A stretch of 28,117 nt of DNA from Pigoraptor chileana (GCA_943704495.1 CALSCR010002690.1:1-28117); one strand, 5' to 3'; counted from the first letter of the stretch, positions 1 to 12,705 are shown. A program made the numbers and translations. Notes: generated by a model from the sequence alone, not told the origin.

Positions 1-962
<962 letters not shown>

Positions 963-1140
963 GGTTCGCTCCTCCAATTTGTTGCGTCTGCAGCTGTGCT
1001 GTTTCATATTTAAAACTGTTGGAACGCAGTAAACTAACTTATAGGTATGACCACTTGCTTCGTCATCGGCTTTTTCTCCCACGCAAACGTTGAACTATGC
1101 AATGTTGCGGATCTTCATCATCTCCAGTCAGCTGGAAGAT

Positions 1141-1213
1141 GGGGGTGTAGCTCAGATGGTAGAGCGCTCGCTTAGCATGCGAGAGGCACGGGGATCGATA
1201 CCCCGCACCTCCA
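1141..1213 (+). tRNA. tRNA-Ala-AGC: tRNA-Ala (anticodon AGC)
   Basis: The 73-nt sequence folds as a full cloverleaf. The acceptor stem pairs GGGGGTG (1141-1147) with CACCTCC (1206-1212) and the discriminator is A1213. It contains the G3:U70 wobble pair that identifies alanine tRNAs. The anticodon stem is CTCGC/GCGAG around the loop TTAGCAT, with AGC at 1174-1176. The T-arm has the GGGATCGATACCC form, which also occurs in animal tRNA-Ala(AGC). There is no intron and no encoded CCA. Internal A- and B-box promoters lie in the D- and T-arms. Confidence 0.97.
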
Positions 1214-1219
1214 CAAATC

Positions 1220-1224
1220 TTTTT
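1220..1224 (+). terminator. RNA polymerase III terminator of tRNA-Ala
   Basis: A run of five T residues begins 7 nt after the discriminator base of the tRNA. This is the expected position and length for Pol III termination. Confidence 0.8.
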
Positions 1225-1369
1225 GGCCCTGTAATGTTTATTTATTTATTTTGGTCACCGGATGACGGCGCGCTGTCAGTTTAGCTTTGGCGAATCTATC
1301 AAAAAGGCATCGAAACACTTTCACTCCTTTTTATGTGTCCTGTTACAATATTTCGTCTCATTGTTGAAC

Positions 1370-4300
1370 ATGGTGCACCTATCTCGGCGAATCCGCGTTC
1401 AGCGGAATTCGTCACACGGAGGAACCGATGCGGCCGAATCCCATCAGATGTCGCTCGCTGACACGTTCTTCAAGAAGTTTAAGAACATTAGTGCTGACAG
1501 TGCTGCCCCTACAGAGGCAGCTCCACCAGCTGCACCAGCGGACCAAAGCACAGCTCAGGGCGCTGTGTTTGGAGTGTCTTCATCTTTGAATCGCATTTCA
1601 ATTTCCACCGACATAAACAGCGGCGCAAAAAGCCATCCAAAGGTGCCGTAATGAGACAACGGCTCTGGCGACGTAATAAGACATGAAGTTTGACCTTAAA
1701 GCCCACAACGATTGATTCATGCCGTTTTTACTGCCATTCCAATGTCAACAGCATGCGGCCATATATCGAGCACTGTTGCGGTCGGTCATCTTCCGAGTTG
1801 GGGCTCTTCCCGATGCTGAGTGTAGTGACGAGCGCTTGTACGAGTATCTCCGCAAAACGTTTGACTACTCCCAGGAAAAGCACTCTGCCGCGCTTGCTGA
1901 GGAAGTTAGACTGCTCAAGGCCAATGAGGGCAAGGTGTGCGACTTAATATACGCACTTCCAGCAATGGGCCTGTTGTTTCTGTCAATGCCACTGATACAT
2001 AGCAACTTGGACGCAATATCTTCTCCCTCTCTCATTGCGGACCGTTTTGATTATCCCTTCATTGCACAAACAGGAGCATTTCCAGCGCAAACTTATTATT
2101 CGCGGTAGGCAGTCTCTCAAGCGCGTTGTTTGTACATGAAGCAGTTTGTGCTGCAATTATCCGACGAAGTCACGATTTTTGTTTTCTTTTGTTTTTGTTT
2201 ATTTGCAACTCACCCGTATGTCTGTGATTGTGTGCAGTTCTTGCTGCGAGGAACGTAGCTGCCAAAGATGACACGGGTATGTGCTTTGCACAGCTCAAAC
2301 CGACAGCTAAATGCACGACACTTGGGTTCCAGCAGGCATCTTGTGAACATACGTCCTTATCTACCTAAATGTCTCTCCTCGACTGCAGAAATAGTTCCTG
2401 TGACTAACACTTGTGTGTCGATTGGCGATGTCTTTAAAATGTTGTCGGCTGTGATTCGAGGCATTGGGACTTCGTTCTTTGCAAACGCTTACCTGCCTCC
2501 AAACTAATGTCGATGCAGGCAAAAGCGACCCCTTTTGCACGTTGAAGATGTTTGATGGCGATATTCAGGCGGCGAAACAGATTGCGCCATTTGCGACGAC
2601 ACAGACAGTCAAGCAGAACCTGAACCCTGTCTGGAACGAAACGTTCACTATGTGAGAACAATGCATTATGATTTCATCATGTAAGCCGTGCATCTGTTCT
2701 GTTTCCTATTTTATTTGCGAAAAAACTGTAACACTCCGCCAATGTGCAATCGATGTGGCCGTCATGCTTGCTCCCCAGCCCAATCCGTGATATGCACAAG
2801 GAGCAGCTTCTCCTCGAAATGTGGTGGGTATTCAATCTCATTGTCTTTGTGTCAGAAATTTGAAACAGTAGGGTGACAGAAGTGTTTTGATTTTTGGCAG
2901 GGATTGGGACGAGAAGACATCGTTTGGTGCAAACCTCCTCACCGGCAAGCTTGCAAAGATTGCGGGCGAGAAGAACGACTTTCTGGGGCGCATGGTGCTC
3001 CCCTTGGCTCAAATACCCACGGGAGGTCTTGAGAAGTGGGTGCCCCTCGAAAAGCGCAGCAACAAATCAACCGTATCTGGCGAAATCCATGTCAAAATCG
3101 AGTTTTCGGCTGAGGGGGTGAGTTAACCAGCGACCGATTGCCGAAAGTGGGAACTGCAACTGGCCCGCTGCAGTTCACGTGCGCAATCATTCAACATATC
3201 ACTTGTCTTCTGGTTGTTTATTCCCGTGTGCTGTGTGTGTGTGGTATGTGGCAGACGATGCAGGGCGATGCATCCCTGGCTGTCGATGAGCTCACAGTCC
3301 TTGATGTTCTCGAGGGCGCCATGTGTGAGGAGGTTCTGTCGTCCATCGCCTTGTCTGCCGAAGCCGCCGCACCATGGGACGGATCGGCCAATGTGCGCGG
3401 CCGCTGCCTGCAGAGCCTGTTTGCAGCTCTCGCCGGTGTTCCCGCTATCGAGCTGGAGACTCTGTGAGTGCTCTTTGTTTGTGTTCGGCTGTGTTCTTCA
3501 CATCATCTGAGTCTCTGGCGCAGCCTTTCAGTCTTTCGTGCAGATTGCTTCCTCATTGACAGATGGAACGGTGCCAGTGCCCTGCTCACATTGAATTTCC
3601 ACTGCTTCCAGGCGGTTCCGTCACATGGTTCGTGTGCACCAAATGCACGGCGTTGAACTGAAGGTTCTGTCTGCCGCCGTCAATCACATTGCAGACGGAA
3701 TTGCCGCCACCAAGCTGCGGCCCAATGTGGTGAGTCTGCAACATGGCACCGATCACATGTGTGTGTGTCTGGCTGCCTCCTCATGCATCCACTTTTAAAA
3801 TGGGAATGCAACATGGCACTATCACAAGTTGTGTGGCTGTCTCCTCATGCATCCACTTTTAAAATGGGAATGCAACATGGCACTATCACAAGTTGTGTGG
3901 CTGCCTCCTCATGCATCCACTTTTAAAATGGGAATGCAACATGGCACTATCACAAGTTGTGTGGCTGCCTCTTCTTGCACCCACTTTATAAAAAATGAGC
4001 GATCATAACGTGCTATCGTATTGACGCCATTTAACATCTCGAATCGATTGTTTTTGCCCTTGCCCTGTGCCGCACAGCAAGCTGACCTGGACAGTGCTGT
4101 CGCAAAGCTTGTGGAGAACCTGACGGACTGTGTGATAAACCACCGGGATGTGTTCCCCGCACACTACAAGGACTCGTCAGCGGCCCTTCAGCAAACAATT
4201 GCACTCCTGCACCAAGTGCACGCTGCGCAGCACGTGTCCCTGAATGGCGACGCTCTCCGGGTGCTTCGCGAGAGGATTGAGGTGGGGCCAACGCCACTGT

Positions 4301-7300
4301 CAATTGCATTGCACACGTTGTTCATTTAATTTAATTTTTTATTTTTGAGAATGCAGATGCTGATGCCTCGAGGTACGCCTTCGCAGTCCTATTGAAACTT
4401 CCTTGTTCTGACCATGTGAAATGGTTCGCAATGCCTCGCCCAGGAAAATCTTGACAAGCTGTATATTCGGATGGATGCGATGGCAGAGCCGGGTGACGTG
4501 TCGGCCTCTGAAGACACAGTCCGTCTCACTCGTCTAACCGCAAGCATTTCAAAGGAACTGGACGATGTGGTCATCACGTACACCCGTCCTCTCACCGAGT
4601 GGGTGTGCTGTCATCAGTCATCAGTGATCAATCGTCGATTTTCCACTTTGCTTGTCTTTTGATCATCGGCATCTTGCATCAGGTTTATTTCGTAGTTGTG
4701 TCTTTGTAATTAAATTTGAAGTTGTGCCTCTTGTGCAGACTCCTCGGGACGAATTTTGGGCTTGTCTGCACGCAACACTACTGCCGACCCCTTGGTCACG
4801 CCGTCATGACACACTTGGAGCAGCTTCCGGAGGAGTCCACTGACACGTTTGTGTTTGAGCTCTACTTTGTGGTGCAGAAGCTGGTCACACGCAACGCCAA
4901 GTGGATTGGGTGGGCTACTGTTCGTTTGCTCAAATTATACATGAATTGCTTCTCGGGGCCCTGTTCATATTCACGTGCACCCTACTCCTAACCCCCCAAC
5001 GCCCCACGTGTGCGCTCCGCAGGGATCTACCTATCTCCAAGTTCCACGAGTGGTTTGCTCCCTTTGTCGTCCAGTGGATGAAAATGAGCGCGGAGAAGTC
5101 AACTCTGTGGATCATGAATGCAATCAAGGAGGACAAGGTGAGTGCAACAAATTGTATTGTATTGCAGGTATTTTTTTTTACGTGCCCGAATATACCAACC
5201 TTGCTTAATCAATCCATACAACAATGCAATCGATGCATTAGGTCGATGCGGTCGAATCCACCCTGCACTCGTCATCGGTCGTGGACGTTTTCTGCTGCTT
5301 TCACCAGGCACGTGCTTATTCTTCCTTCGTTTTGAGCTATTATCTTGTTTGCCTTGTGCACGTCCTCAGTTGCGTCATAGTGATGGTCCTGTGTTGTTGC
5401 TTCCGCAGACCCTCTCGTTTCTTACCAAGCTCAACTGGCCGGATAGCGCAACGAACAGCGCATTCATGACACTGCTTGCGAAGGTGCGGTGTGTGCTTGT
5501 GTGCCGTTGAAAATGTCATCAGTTGGTGGTGTGCGGCTGTTGATTGATGTCTTGTTGTGTGTGCAAGATCCCGGCCTTTACACAACCAAATATTCCTGGA
5601 CTTTGTATTTGCCTCATGTACCTGTTTGTCTCACACTTGCAGATCATTTGCAATGGAGTTGCACTTTATGGAGAAAAGATTCGAGAGGACCTCGAAAAGA
5701 AGGGCTTTTATGACGATGAGGGCCAGTTTGACGTCACCAGTCAGGTACGTGCGCCTGAGTGTATAGTGCTTGCTTGGCGTGGGGCTGTATGGTTGTGGTC
5801 ATGTGGCCCCTGCGCTGTGATGGCTGCGTTTGGCGCTGATTCGACAAATTTGCCTCTCCCCCCCTCCCCCCGGTGGTATTGTGGAGTCCATGGGCACAGC
5901 GCCTGAGACACTGACATGAATCCTACATCGCCCCCGTGGTACACATCCATCAATGCTACAGCTGTGCTATGCGCTGAACAACGTGGAGCAGGCTCGGCAG
6001 AAGCTTGAAAACCTCTACGAGCTCATGGGTGTGCATGAGATTGTGACGGAGCACAACCGCACGACTGATGACGGGACAGTTGCACCCATCAAGAGCCTCT
6101 TTGACGACTCGTATGAGCGGCTGCGCGACATGCTCCAGTTTCTTCTTAGCATTATTGCGGACAAGGTGCGCTGCCATTTCATTCGTCTGCTCTTATTGAC
6201 GTCCGTCTTATCCTGACTTCAATATTGCCCTTGAGCTTGCCATTCCTTTCCCTTTGCGCTCACTTTCTTGGCTTTACCCATCCACTGTCACATGTCGCAG
6301 ATGAGCCCTGACATTTACGGATATCTGCGCAATATTGCGACTCACCGGCGCGAGAGCATAACGATTGGTGGCTTTTTCCGCAAGGCGTTTGGTGGGCAGC
6401 CTGATGCGCCGCCCGTATCCGCCGCCGACCCCAGCGGCCAGGCAACCGAGGCAGAAGTATCGACGCTGCTGGATCCGCTACTGAAATACCTCACAAGCAA
6501 CCTGGAAACTCTGTCCGTGACAATGTACCAGAGCGTCTTCCAGCTCATACTCCAGGAGATATGGCAGCGGGTTGTTGTGAACGTGCTGGAGCTTGTCTTG
6601 CCCGCGGAGACGCACCTGGCAAAAGGCGCCGTCCCGACCATCTCCATGACCCCCAAGCAGATGTCCATCATTGAACAGGCTCTCAAGGTCCGTGGTTAGG
6701 ACTCGTTCGTTTCATCGGCATTTGTTTTATGCGCTCATCTCACATACGTTTGTATCACTGCAGATTCTGCGCGAGTTTTTCCACGCCGACGGTGACGGTG
6801 TTAAGCTGTCGAAGCTGGACACAGACGAGTACAAAGGTCTCATACTGCTGCTTGAGCGCTTCCGCTCTCCTACTGCAGACCTCGCCGAGCTATTTTACGC
6901 TGCCCTTGCAGAGCAAAAGGACACAGTAAGTGGTTGGGCTGCGGCGGATGCTGGATGCGGACTAATGTCTGTGGACTTTTATTTTTGTTTCACTTATGGT
7001 GTCTCTGTGTCAGTGAACGGTGTGGCCCTTGACCTTATTGTGGCGCGCATCATCCTCCCTTTGATTGCAGTCCACCGCAGAATTGGGAACGGTCACACTC
7101 GAAGTGTCGTTTGTTCCCGACGGCACGGGCGGCACCCTTGTCGCTAATGGTGGGCTGACTGAACTCCCGCTACACGACCATCCCTCTTTGTGTGCGCACG
7201 CCGCTATACAACATGTACCACCCCTGACCCATTGTGCGCTTTGTGTGATGCTTAATTGCAGTTATTGAGTGCGCAAATCTTCCCGCTATGGATGCAAATG

Positions 7301-8079
7301 GTAGGCATTTTTCTCGAGTTGGGGCTCCTGGGCATTCTGCGTTCGTTACTATACCCTCGTCTCTCTTGCTTTTAATCTCGCACAGCACTTGCTCATGTGT
7401 CGGAGTTCAATTTTCCATATTGTATATACTGAGCTGGTTACTCTGACTTCGTCTACGTTGTTTCCTCCGGCGCTGTTCATTCTCAACTGGCGGCACATTT
7501 TATCTACCTTCATTTGTTCTCTCAGGCTTGTCGGACCCATATGTCGTGCTTGAGCTCCGGCCCCCTGTCGAGAAAGTTGGCCAGATGCGCACGAAGACTG
7601 TCAAGGAAACTCTCAGCCCTGTGTTTAATGAGGAATTCAAATTGTGGGTCAGGGTTGGTGCGGTTTAGGGTTGGTGTTGGTGTTAGGGTCAGGCTTGGGC
7701 GGTGGGCGTTCCGTTTTCAACAAATTATGTCTTGTGCTGGTGCTGACAATGTCATTACATCCCGCCTTCGTTGTGCTGCGTGTATTTGTGCATTTCCGCT
7801 CTCCCGGTGGATTCTGAACTGCCTGCATACAGTCGCATACCGCGCAAGGACGCTGTCGTACTGCACATGACCGTGTACGATTTCGACCTCTTCTCCGGCG
7901 ACGACTATATTGGCGAGGTCCACGTCAAACTGGCCGATGTGGGGCCGAACCCGACCAAGCTGAATCTGCGCTGGGAGCCGTCGCCGTCATCGAGCGAAAC
8001 TCGCAACATTTTGCGCATTCTGGCTATGCGCCCCACGGACAAGGCTGCGCAGGACTTCCTTAAGAAGCATCCGCTGTGA
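1370..8079 (+). CDS. Munc13-like C2-MUN-C2 protein (Munc13-4/BAIAP3 type), 1119 aa
   Basis: Priming factor that templates SNARE assembly at exocytic membranes. Exons: 1370-1642, 1752-1934, 2086-2104, 2238-2276, 2519-2651, 2779-2823, 2901-3117, 3255-3463, 3612-3729, 4078-4281, 4444-4598, 4739-4909, 5023-5137, 5242-5307, 5409-5483, 5643-5744, 5962-6165, 6301-6687, 6764-6925, 7071-7149, 7262-7300, 7526-7643, 7833-8079. All phases close to 1120 codons. The N-terminus is Ala/Pro-rich. C2A (about 153-303) has AAKDDTGKSDPF and WDWDEK loops. The MUN/MHD region (about 304-950) has HSSSVVDVF and LCYALNNVEQ. C2B (about 960-1090) has MDANGLSDPY and YDFDLFSGDD. The Asp ligands of both C2 domains look complete, so both should bind calcium. 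The absence of a C1 domain and the length (Munc13-4 is about 1090 aa) match the Munc13-4/BAIAP3 type. The start is uncertain: ATG 1448 is an alternative. Intron 14 has a GC donor. Confidence 0.9.
3738..3999 (+). repeat. 64-bp minisatellite, about 4 copies, inside a Munc13-like intron
   Basis: Units start at 3738 (70 bp, divergent first half), 3808, 3872 and 3936 (divergent last half). Each begins with GCAACATGGCAC. The units at 3808 and 3872 differ by a single visible T/C change. The array fills most of the intron 3730-4077 and does not touch either splice site. Confidence 0.95.
5308..5408 (+). other. GC-AG intron in the Munc13-like gene
   Basis: The flanking exons end CACCAG (5302-5307) and begin ACCCTCTC (5409). 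Only joining at 5307/5409 keeps the MUN-domain frame, giving DVFCCFHQ followed by TLSFLTKLNWP. The intron therefore starts GCACGT instead of GT. The nearby GT at 5311 shifts the frame into an early stop. Confidence 0.8.
7664..7688 (+). repeat. Telomere-like TTAGGG motifs in an intron
   Basis: Two TTAGGG hexamers (one as TTTAGGGTT) sit in a TTGGTG-rich stretch within the intron 7644-7832 of the Munc13-like gene. The tract is short and imperfect. Confidence 0.6.
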
Positions 8080-8417
8080 CGCGTTGTGCCACAAAGTTAA
8101 CCACCCTTTGTCGTTCCCGACCGTGTGAGGGACTAGCGTCGAATTACTTAAGCGTCGAATGAGCGGGACAACAGTGAAGTCACAGTAGAATTGTATAATC
8201 GGGACGCAAATATACTGTAATATGCGCAGAGACCACACGAGGACAGTCTATTTTTATAAGCGTCTTCCATCTTAACCAATAATCATAGAAATTCAACGGC
8301 GCTGCCCCAGCCACAACCTTGAGAACGAGGAGTCTCGAGCCCGCCACAATCGTTGTCTACGACTATGCCGGCATACCACAGACGTCATCAATTCTGAGGT
8401 GTGATGAGACGCACCAC
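8080..8417. other. Spacer between convergent Munc13-like and septin genes
   Basis: These 338 bp hold the 3' untranslated regions of two convergent genes. I see no further open frame with homology, no RNA gene and no clear AATAAA signal on either strand. Confidence 0.6.
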
Positions 8418-11400
8418 TCAGTGTGCACTCTTGGCGAGCTTCGCTTTCCTGAAGTTCTCGTAGTGGATCTTATCCGTCTGTTCAACAAGGTCTTGCAAGT
8501 GAGTCCTGCGAGAACAAAACACACCAACAAACAACTCAGAGCACGTGATGACAAGATAAAGCACCCCATGCCACATACAGTCAGCACACCGCACAGTCAG
8601 CCACGAACACCACAAGCCGATCGCACAACGCACCTGATGAGCATGTTGCGAAGGACGGGAAACTCGGAGTGCTTCTCGTTCTCAACTGCCAATAAATGTG
8701 CACACAGCAACAGACAGACAAGCGACAGTCATGTTAGCCAGAAGCCAACAAGTACCCCATGATCCCAACACCGGCCAGGGGACCAATCGATACTTTGAAA
8801 AAAATGAGCTCAAGGAAGCCTGAGGCAGCGTGGGTTGCGACGCAGCCCATTCTGGAACGGACGACGCACGGTCTATTTCAAAACAGGTGAACTAAGCGCC
8901 AGAAAGTAGAGACTGCCACCCTGTCAGGCAGAGAGACGGTGGCAGATTCTGCCTTGCCAGTCAGGCATCCTCATGGATGGCACGTGGGGGTGGGTCGATT
9001 GTGGTATTGACGACGGAGAAACACTCAAACAGTATCTGGCCGTTCCCACAAAACAAGAACCCCCCTGCTACAGAGTGTGCGAGCATGCGTGCGTGCATCG
9101 CTCACCTTCAATGAGGCCCCACTTGGTCCGTCGACCGAGCACTGTTTTGCCACCAACGGAAATACCAGTCTCGCTTCCAACGACAGCAAATGGAATGGCA
9201 TCCTGCAAATACAAGGCAGACAAAAACAGACGGAGTAAAATTGAGTCATTGCGGATTCAAAAGACGACAAAAAAGTATAACATCAACCAACGATGCCGTG
9301 CCATGGCTTCCAACGCCCAATGAGAGCCATTCCTGTGTGCATCACACGGCATACTAGACGGTGCACAACACAGAGTATGGACAGAGTGGACTGCGAAGGA
9401 AAATGCCGCAGCAATTTGATGGGCATGCAGACACATGCACACATGCACGGGACCATGTGAGTTCCTATGGCGAGTACGGGGCGACCAATAGTAGACATTA
9501 CACGCCACAGGCACAAATACGCACCCGAAGTGCCTCATTTGCCGCGTTGTCATCCTCTGTGTCGTCATCGCTGTCAAATGGATAGAGGCGAATGCCGTGC
9601 TGCTCCAGGTCCTCCTTGATCTGAAGTTGGAATGTACAAGTGGTGAGCATGCGGCGGCAGAATGCAGATATGCGCGGCGTCCGTGCAAGTGATGAGCAGA
9701 GCCAACAAACAACACACCCTCTTCTTGAATTCGACGCGCTCATCCTCGGTGAGCGAGTCTGACTTGGCAATGACGGGGACGATGTTGACCGCCTTGTCGA
9801 GCTTCTTCATGAACTCAACGTCAATGGGCTTCAGCCTGCCGCATGGGAAAGAAATGGGGCAATGTCATTAACTCTGATTTGCTGTAGATGCACTTTCCCA
9901 ACTGTTTTACCAAGCAAAGGATGGCGGGATGGGAAGAGCAGTTGCAGAGCACGGTTGGGAGTGGGATACGATTGCACTCACGAGTGGCCAGTTGGGGCAA
10001 TGAAGTAGAGGCAGCAGTGCACACGCGTATCGGGAATGCGACGGCGGCGGTTGACAGCACGCTCCTCCGAAAAGTACTGCTCATACTGTGCATTGACGTG
10101 ATTGAGGATCGGCTGCCAGCTGCGTACACAAACAAGTCGATGTGTTTGGTCTGTGAGAACGCATGCGACAACAAACGCACCCGCAGCGCATGTCTGAAGC
10201 AAGAGCGCATGTTTCATACGTTCGCCCAAATCACCAACCAATTGTCGTTATTGATCTGGTCGCCAAATCCGGGCGTGTCCGTGATGGTGAGGCGCACACG
10301 CACACCATGCTCGTCGATCACTGCATACGGTTGAAGAGCGGTGCGAAAAATGCACATCAATCACTCATGTCAGCACACAACATCACACCTGTCACGCACA
10401 TAACCCATTGAGCGCATCCATGGCAACAGTGGTGCGGCAAACAACATCACGGCAAAAGACAAAAAACAACAGAGAAAGTGCGCACCGTGCGAGACAGAGT
10501 GGACCTCGACTGTCTTCGGCCGCTGCTCGCGCGACTCGGGGATGGTCGATGCCCTGCTGATCTTGGACATGAACAGCTGTGATTGCACGCCGCATGGTGG
10601 TCGGAAATTGAGTGTCAGGCATTTGGAAGGAATGAGTGCGAGGAGGGCTACACAGGGAGACCGATTTGAAATCGAAATGCAGTAGCATCACACACGTATG
10701 ACGGTTGAGGGACATGATTGCATGATTGCGCCACACATACCGTGTTGACCATGGTCGACTTGCCGAGGCCAGACTCGCCTGCAAACACCGTCACAGTGTG
10801 GGGTTGCCGAGAATGCCCGCGTGTCAGAGGTGGAAACTCATTTGACAAAGTCAGTGAGTGACGGGACACGAGAGCGAAATGGAACACCCACCAACAACCA
10901 TGAGGTTGAACTCGAATCCCTTCTTGAGCGACTTCTTCTTGAGCTGCTCAGAGACATTGTCTATGCCGACGTATCCACTGAGCGCCGTTTTCAGTTTGCC
11001 CCAGTTGGTGGTCTTGGACAGATGGTCTGCCATCAGCTTCTTGAATTCGGCGAGGGTTATCTTGCCGTTGCCTGAACACACACATAAATAATCAACATTT
11101 TTGTGCATTAGTCGAGGTAATAAGCAGCGGCAGCATTAACCACAATCAAAAGCACATCGCCACTCGTTGTTCCGACCCGAGAACACTGGAAAAAAGATTT
11201 GCAAAAAATCAAATGAGCACGCAGGGCACATATTTGCACTCACCATCCGTGTCGGCCTTCGTCATCATTTCGCGAATCTCAGAGTCTGTTGGTGCATGTC
11301 CAATAATTTCTGCGACGGCATTTTCGAGCTCCACCTTGTCGATGCTGCCGTTTCCGTCGGCGTCGATGGCATCAAATGCCTTGAGGATGACTGCGGAGGA

Positions 11401-11620
11401 ACACCCACGCAAAACAGACATCGACGGAACAGTAAGTCTTTCAAATCCACTTGGTTGCCCGCCATTAACAGATCATCGAAACTGCCGACAGCGACACGCT
11501 CTTCTCCTCTCCCCCTGCCCCTTGGTTAGAAACAACGGACATATTCGTATTTGAGCAAACGCGACACATGGTCAAGGCGGATAACGCACCATCTTCCTGC
11601 GCTTCCGTGAGGTGAGGCAT
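8418..11620 (-). CDS. Septin GTPase with N-terminal EF-hand pair (fusion), 385 aa
   Basis: Filament-forming septin with an added calcium-sensor lobe. Exons: 11590-11620, 11244-11390, 10892-11071, 10741-10778, 10486-10576, 10239-10320, 9982-10119, 9718-9835, 9525-9620, 9106-9202, 8634-8685, 8418-8505; all GT-AG, phases close to 386 codons. Residues 20-31 ([12 protein letters not shown]) and 57-68 ([12 protein letters not shown]) are textbook EF-hand loops, with D/D/N at positions 1, 3 and 5 and E at 12. Then come the septin polybasic segment [11 protein letters not shown] (about 105-115), G1 GESGLGKST (120-128), the switch-I Thr in KTVEV (154) linked to GTP hydrolysis, G3 DTPGFGD (177-183), [15 protein letters not shown]4 AKSD (259-262), and the septin unique element ([26 protein letters not shown]). 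It ends soon afterwards, so the C-terminal coiled coil is missing. Introns 8686-9105 and 9203-9524 contain nothing I recognise. EF-hand fusion is not a known septin architecture to my knowledge. Confidence 0.92.
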
Positions 11621-12705
11621 TTTCCAGTTCAGAAAAGACAATGCAGAATGTGAAAAATGACAATGAAGTGGAGTGGCATTTCATGTGTTTTGGTTTGTGC
11701 TCCATCAAGATGCAAACTTGCTCCTTTCCTCGTCTGTTCGGGGTTCGGGGATACGCACGCACAACAAACATTCCCACCTCCCGCCCATACTGTATGTATG
11801 AAATATCATCTGTGCCGGCACTGCATGAAGTTGTTGGCGTGGGTGCGTGGGGGTGGGCTTTCCCATACTCTCTCTATCGACCGACCCTTCACGGAAATTT
11901 ATTTTGAAAATAGCATTAGTTTCTCGTAAAATTGGACGGCGTTTAAGTAGTCAGCATTCAAAATCCAAAAGGGCAGCCATTTCACCCGAGTATCGAAACA
12001 CTGAGAGTGAGAAGCACCCAAAAGAGCAACCGCCCTCATTATTCAGCGCAATGAGATCGCCAAGAGCAGGCCGCTCTCCTCACTACTTATATTCCAGTGC
12101 CGAAAACAGCTGCAGCGAGCTCACATGCGAACATGCCGCGATGCAAGACAGCCCAGCCAGCAGTTCCAATTAAAGCCATCTCAAGCGTTTATGTCTTTAA
12201 CCAAAGCCATGACAAGACCGCAATACCAGCTCAGCCTGGCCGTGCCATTCTTCGCTCGCTGAAGACACAGGCGCTTGCGGCTGCAGTTGCACTCCGGGCG
12301 AGTGGACTCCTGAGATTCCGATTACTGACGAAGGCTTATGTGCCTGATCAAAACTGATAGATTACATCCAATTTTATAGCCGCGAGGTGCTGAAATTTGG
12401 ACCTGGGTAACATAGCAAAGATCAAGACACTTCAAAACGGAAAGTGGATGGGCGTGAATGTACCAGTTTGGATTTTGAATGCACACGACAAGGCCAAGTA
12501 TTTAAGCTTTCTCAAACGCCGCCAACACATCGAATACCGTGCACCCCGTTACGAGAAAGTATGCATGTACCATTTGCATAATCAATGATACTGTCGATGT
12601 CACAGTTTCGACACAGAAGTGGTGAAAGGGCTAAAAAGATCAGGAATGCGATAGATTCGGTGGTGACCCGCATCGCACGAGCTGAGTACTTTGTGCACGG
12701 TAGTC

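Noticed and set aside
3738-3999. CRISPR-like array
   Set aside because: The whole 64-bp unit repeats with no unique spacers, and it lies in a eukaryotic intron, so it is a minisatellite.
1484-8079. Frameshifted or broken Munc13-like gene
   Set aside because: The scattered short frames join exactly at splice signals with consistent phase, so they are exons and not pseudogene fragments.
11209-11620. Separate calmodulin-like gene next to a septin
   Set aside because: The second EF-hand loop is completed only by the exon that also encodes the septin polybasic segment, phases match across the splice, and no stop separates them.
12050-12588. Small plus-strand genes in the septin/CEP112 spacer
   Set aside because: Frames of 40-86 codons show no recognisable domain, splice partner or coding-like composition. 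I keep the region as spacer.
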